From assembly GCA_003485765.1 (NCBI GenBank), contig DNHS01000035.1:94196-158195 (forward strand): a DNA stretch of 64,000 nt, written 5' to 3'. Source of the DNA: Candidatus Omnitrophota bacterium. Its GTDB lineage: Bacteria > Omnitrophota > Gorgyraeia > Gorgyraeales > Gorgyraeaceae. Numbering within the stretch: position 1 is the stretch's first letter; each line of letters starts with the position of its first letter. Below, piece after piece: positions 62,216 to 64,000 of this stretch. A program made the translations under genes and the position numbers. Below the pieces are notes generated by a model, which was not told the origin of the DNA, did no database searches, and saw only the letters and a list, made by a program, of their open reading frames with translations.

Positions 62216-62506
62216 ATGAGCATTGCTGCTGATTTATTAAAAGCTAATCATGTTGGCATCAGGGATATTAAAGAACATCTATCTACACGGCTGCTTAAAG
62301 ATATTTTGGTAATAACTGATAGGGGCACGCCTGTAAGTGTAAATCTGCCTTATTCTGATGTATTAGAATTGATAGATATTATTGATGAGGCGGCGGATTT
62401 GGAAACTATGGCTACAGTTAGCGAAGGAAGATTGGCAATAAGGGAAGGCGCAAAAGGTATACTGGTTGCCGATCTTTTTAAAAGAATAAGGACGCAGCGT
62501 AAATGA
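62216..62506 (+). CDS. Phd/YefM-type antitoxin
   Basis: A 96-residue protein. V-G-I-R-D-I-K-E-H-L-S near residues 16-26 and I-L-V-I-T-D-R-G-T-P-V-S-V near 33-45 fit the Phd/YefM fold, an N-terminal DNA-binding dimer followed by a flexible C-terminal part. A perfect AAGGAGGTG lies seven bases before ATG 62216. A longer upstream in-frame extension is not supported. The stop overlaps the toxin start by 4 bp (ATGA). Confidence 0.8.
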   Translation: MSIAADLLKANHVGIRDIKEHLSTRLLKDILVITDRGTPVSVNLPYSDVLELIDIIDEAADLETMATVSEGRLAIREGAKGILVADLFKRIRTQRK

Positions 62507-62811
62507 AATACCAGGTTAGGTTCCCCGGTCATTCTATTGAGAAAAAATTTGAGAAATTTCTTTTAAAGATTCATCCGGTAAGCCTGCAAGAAGAAATTAT
62601 GCAAGACCTGAGTAAGCTTGCCGATAACCCCCGGCCTTATGGTGAAAAGGCTTTTAAGAAACTCAAGCTGCCTATTCAATTTTATCAGTATGTTGCGCAA
62701 TACAGAATAAGAATAGGCGACTATAGAATGCTTTATGATGTAGATGATGAGAAAAAGATTGTATGGATTTTAGCATTGAGAAGGCGTTCGGAAAAAACAT
62801 ACAGAACATAA
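62503..62811 (+). CDS. RelE/ParE-family toxin
   Basis: A 102-residue protein with the RelE pattern: a helical N-terminal half, L-S-K-L-A-D-N-P-R-P-Y-G near residues 36-47, K-L-K-L-P near 53-57, then Y-R-I-R-I-G-D-Y-R-M-L-Y-D-V near 67-80 and I-L-A-L-R-R-R-S-E-K-T-Y at the end. RelE members cleave mRNA on the ribosome, ParE members inhibit gyrase; the basic C-terminus with a final Tyr favours RelE-like action. It is encoded directly with its antitoxin. Confidence 0.87.
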   Translation: MKYQVRFPGHSIEKKFEKFLLKIHPVSLQEEIMQDLSKLADNPRPYGEKAFKKLKLPIQFYQYVAQYRIRIGDYRMLYDVDDEKKIVWILALRRRSEKTYRT

Positions 62812-62872
62812 CCCACTAAACACATAGGATAGAGGCGATTATTGACACATTTGTGTAAATAAAGGGAGACGT

Positions 62873-64000
62873 ATGTGCGGGATATGCGGGAAGATTAGTA
62901 TAAATGGTAATGTGACAGAAGAACTCATCAGGAAGATGTGTGGGGTGCTTACGCATAGGGGGCCGAATGACGAAGGGGTTTATGTAAAAGGAGGTATGGG
63001 GCTGGGGCATAGGAGGCTCGCTATTATTGATTTATCGCAGGCTGGGCATCAGCCGATGAGTAATGAAGATGGTTCTATCTGGATAGTTCTGAATGGAGAG
63101 ATTTATAATTTTATTGAGTTAAGAGAGGCGCTTGAAAAAAAAGGCCACAGGTTTAAATCTCATGCAGATACTGAAGTAGTATTACATTTATATGAGGATA
63201 AAGGCGTAGAATGCCTTAAGGATTTAAGAGGGCCTTTCGCGTTCGCGATATGGGATAGCAGGAAAGAACTTCTTTTTATTGCCAGAGATAGGATTGGCAA
63301 AAAACCATTATATTACCATTATAGAAATCAGACATTGATCTTTGCTTCCGAGATTAAGGCTATCCTGCAGGATCCTGATGTATCGAGAGAGGTCAACAGA
63401 CCTGCAATAACAGATTATCTAAGTTATGGATATACGCCTACGCCAGAAACTATGTTTAAGAATATTGTGAAGCTCCCGCCTGCTCATTTTATGGTCTATG
63501 AAAAAGGCAATATAAGATTAGAAAAATACTGGGAACTTGATTTTTCAAAAAAGATAAAAATGTCCGAGAAAGATTATTGCCATAGAACCATGGAACTTCT
63601 TGAAGAATGTACTAAGATACGCCTAATAAGCGATGTACCGCTAGGAGCTTTCTTAAGTGGGGGCATAGATTCGAGCGCTGTAGTGTATATGATGAGCAAA
63701 CTAAGTTCAAAGCCTGTAAAGACATTTTCCATAGGTTTCGATGATAAAGAGTATAGCGAATTAAAATACGCTAAAGTTATTGCAGATAGATTTAAAACAG
63801 AACATCATGAGTATATTGTTAAGCCAGACGCTATAGAACTTTTACCAAAACTCGTATGGCATTACAATGAACCTTACGCTGACTCTTCAGCTCTGCCCAG
63901 TTATTATGTGGCGAAGATGACCAGACAAGAAGTGACTGTCGCTTTAAACGGAGATGGAGGGGATGAGGATTTTGGAGGATATGAAAGGTTTATGGCAGCA
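62873..64000 (+). CDS. asnB: asparagine synthetase B-like amidotransferase, cut by the window end
   Basis: The frame is open from ATG 62873 to the last base, 376 codons of an expected 600 or more. Cys2 in M-C-G-I-C-G-K-I-S is the glutaminase nucleophile, with H-R-G-P-N-D-E-G, L-N-G-E-I-Y-N-F and the synthetase loop L-S-G-G-I-D-S-S near residues 261-268. AAGGGAGA precedes the start. It is clearly paralogous to the gene at 24589 and related to the remnant at 58515. It probably amidates a sugar acid, so glycan genes may continue beyond the window. Confidence 0.93.
   Translation, partial: MCGICGKISINGNVTEELIRKMCGVLTHRGPNDEGVYVKGGMGLGHRRLAIIDLSQAGHQPMSNEDGSIWIVLNGEIYNFIELREALEKKGHRFKSHADTEVVLHLYEDKGVECLKDLRGPFAFAIWDSRKELLFIARDRIGKKPLYYHYRNQTLIFASEIKAILQDPDVSREVNRPAITDYLSYGYTPTPETMFKNIVKLPPAHFMVYEKGNIRLEKYWELDFSKKIKMSEKDYCHRTMELLEECTKIRLISDVPLGAFLSGGIDSSAVVYMMSKLSSKPVKTFSIGFDDKEYSELKYAKVIADRFKTEHHEYIVKPDAIELLPKLVWHYNEPYADSSALPSYYVAKMTRQEVTVALNGDGGDEDFGGYERFMAA

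Noticed and set aside
62842..62872. TTGACA before the terminal asnB as a -35 box
   Set aside because: A -10 box 17 bases later would fall on the Shine-Dalgarno region; no TATAAT-like sequence is there.
1..64000. CRISPR arrays, tRNA or rRNA genes, insertion sequences with transposase
   Set aside because: I saw no regularly spaced repeats, no tRNA-like cloverleaf with CCA context, no rRNA stretches and no transposase-like protein on either strand.

Overview
The window is an AT-rich, almost completely coding stretch of bacterial DNA. Every gene I can support is on the + strand. From the left edge to about 58.5 kb it is one continuous surface-polysaccharide (O-antigen, capsule or exopolysaccharide) locus of about 50 genes, many overlapping by 4 bp or spaced by a few bases, with no convincing terminator or internal promoter. 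GDP-heptose and CDP-6-deoxysugar genes point to a Gram-negative-type envelope. The modular style (cobalamin-binding radical SAM proteins, many small methyltransferases, AsnB-type amidotransferases, MBOAT/SGNH pair) resembles loci in Candidatus Omnitrophota and related uncultured lineages. That assignment is a weak inference, since there is no rRNA or core marker gene here.

Layout. (1) 1-9.2 kb: aminotransferase, capsule-type glycosyltransferase, and a CDP-sugar cassette (rfbF, rfbG, C-methyltransferase, 3,5-epimerase, radical SAM protein, ketoreductase) that could build a branched CDP-6-deoxysugar. (2) 9.2-18 kb: CmcI-like methyltransferase, glycosyltransferase, SDR, heptose nucleotidyltransferase and kinase (HddC/HddA type), a split transketolase, a GDP-fucose-synthase-like SDR, and a DegT-family protein with His in place of the catalytic Lys (ColD-like dehydratase). 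This looks like a route to an unusual deoxygenated or branched GDP-sugar. (3) 18-48 kb: glycosyltransferases (GT2, GT4, GT-C), methyltransferases, an asparagine-synthase-like amidotransferase, three more radical SAM proteins, an RmlD-like reductase, a Wzx-type flippase and a hexapeptide acyltransferase. (4) 48-58.5 kb: TuaH-like glycosyltransferases (one fused to a YdcF/DUF218 domain), an MBOAT O-acyltransferase with its SGNH partner, methyltransferases and a GT-C protein. No initiating phosphoglycosyl transferase and no Wzz/Wza export genes are in the window.

(5) 58.5-62.9 kb is different: a secreted single-HKD phospholipase-D-like protein with a helix-turn-helix-like C-terminus, an HTH-MNT/HEPN pair coupled to a TIM-barrel protein, and a Phd-like/RelE-like toxin-antitoxin pair. 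The two toxin-antitoxin-like operons have well-spaced sigma70-type promoters and operator-like repeats. The block lies between a truncated copy of an asnB 5' end (58515) and an intact asnB start (62873), so it looks inserted.

The most notable observations are: gene-start remnants at module junctions (an N-acetyltransferase at 1451, a methyltransferase at 28895, asnB at 58515); an 87-bp palindrome-rich repeat present once between genes (31154) and once, inverted, inside a glycosyltransferase reading frame (49264), where it is translated as 29 extra residues; and the split transketolase next to heptose and ColD-like genes.
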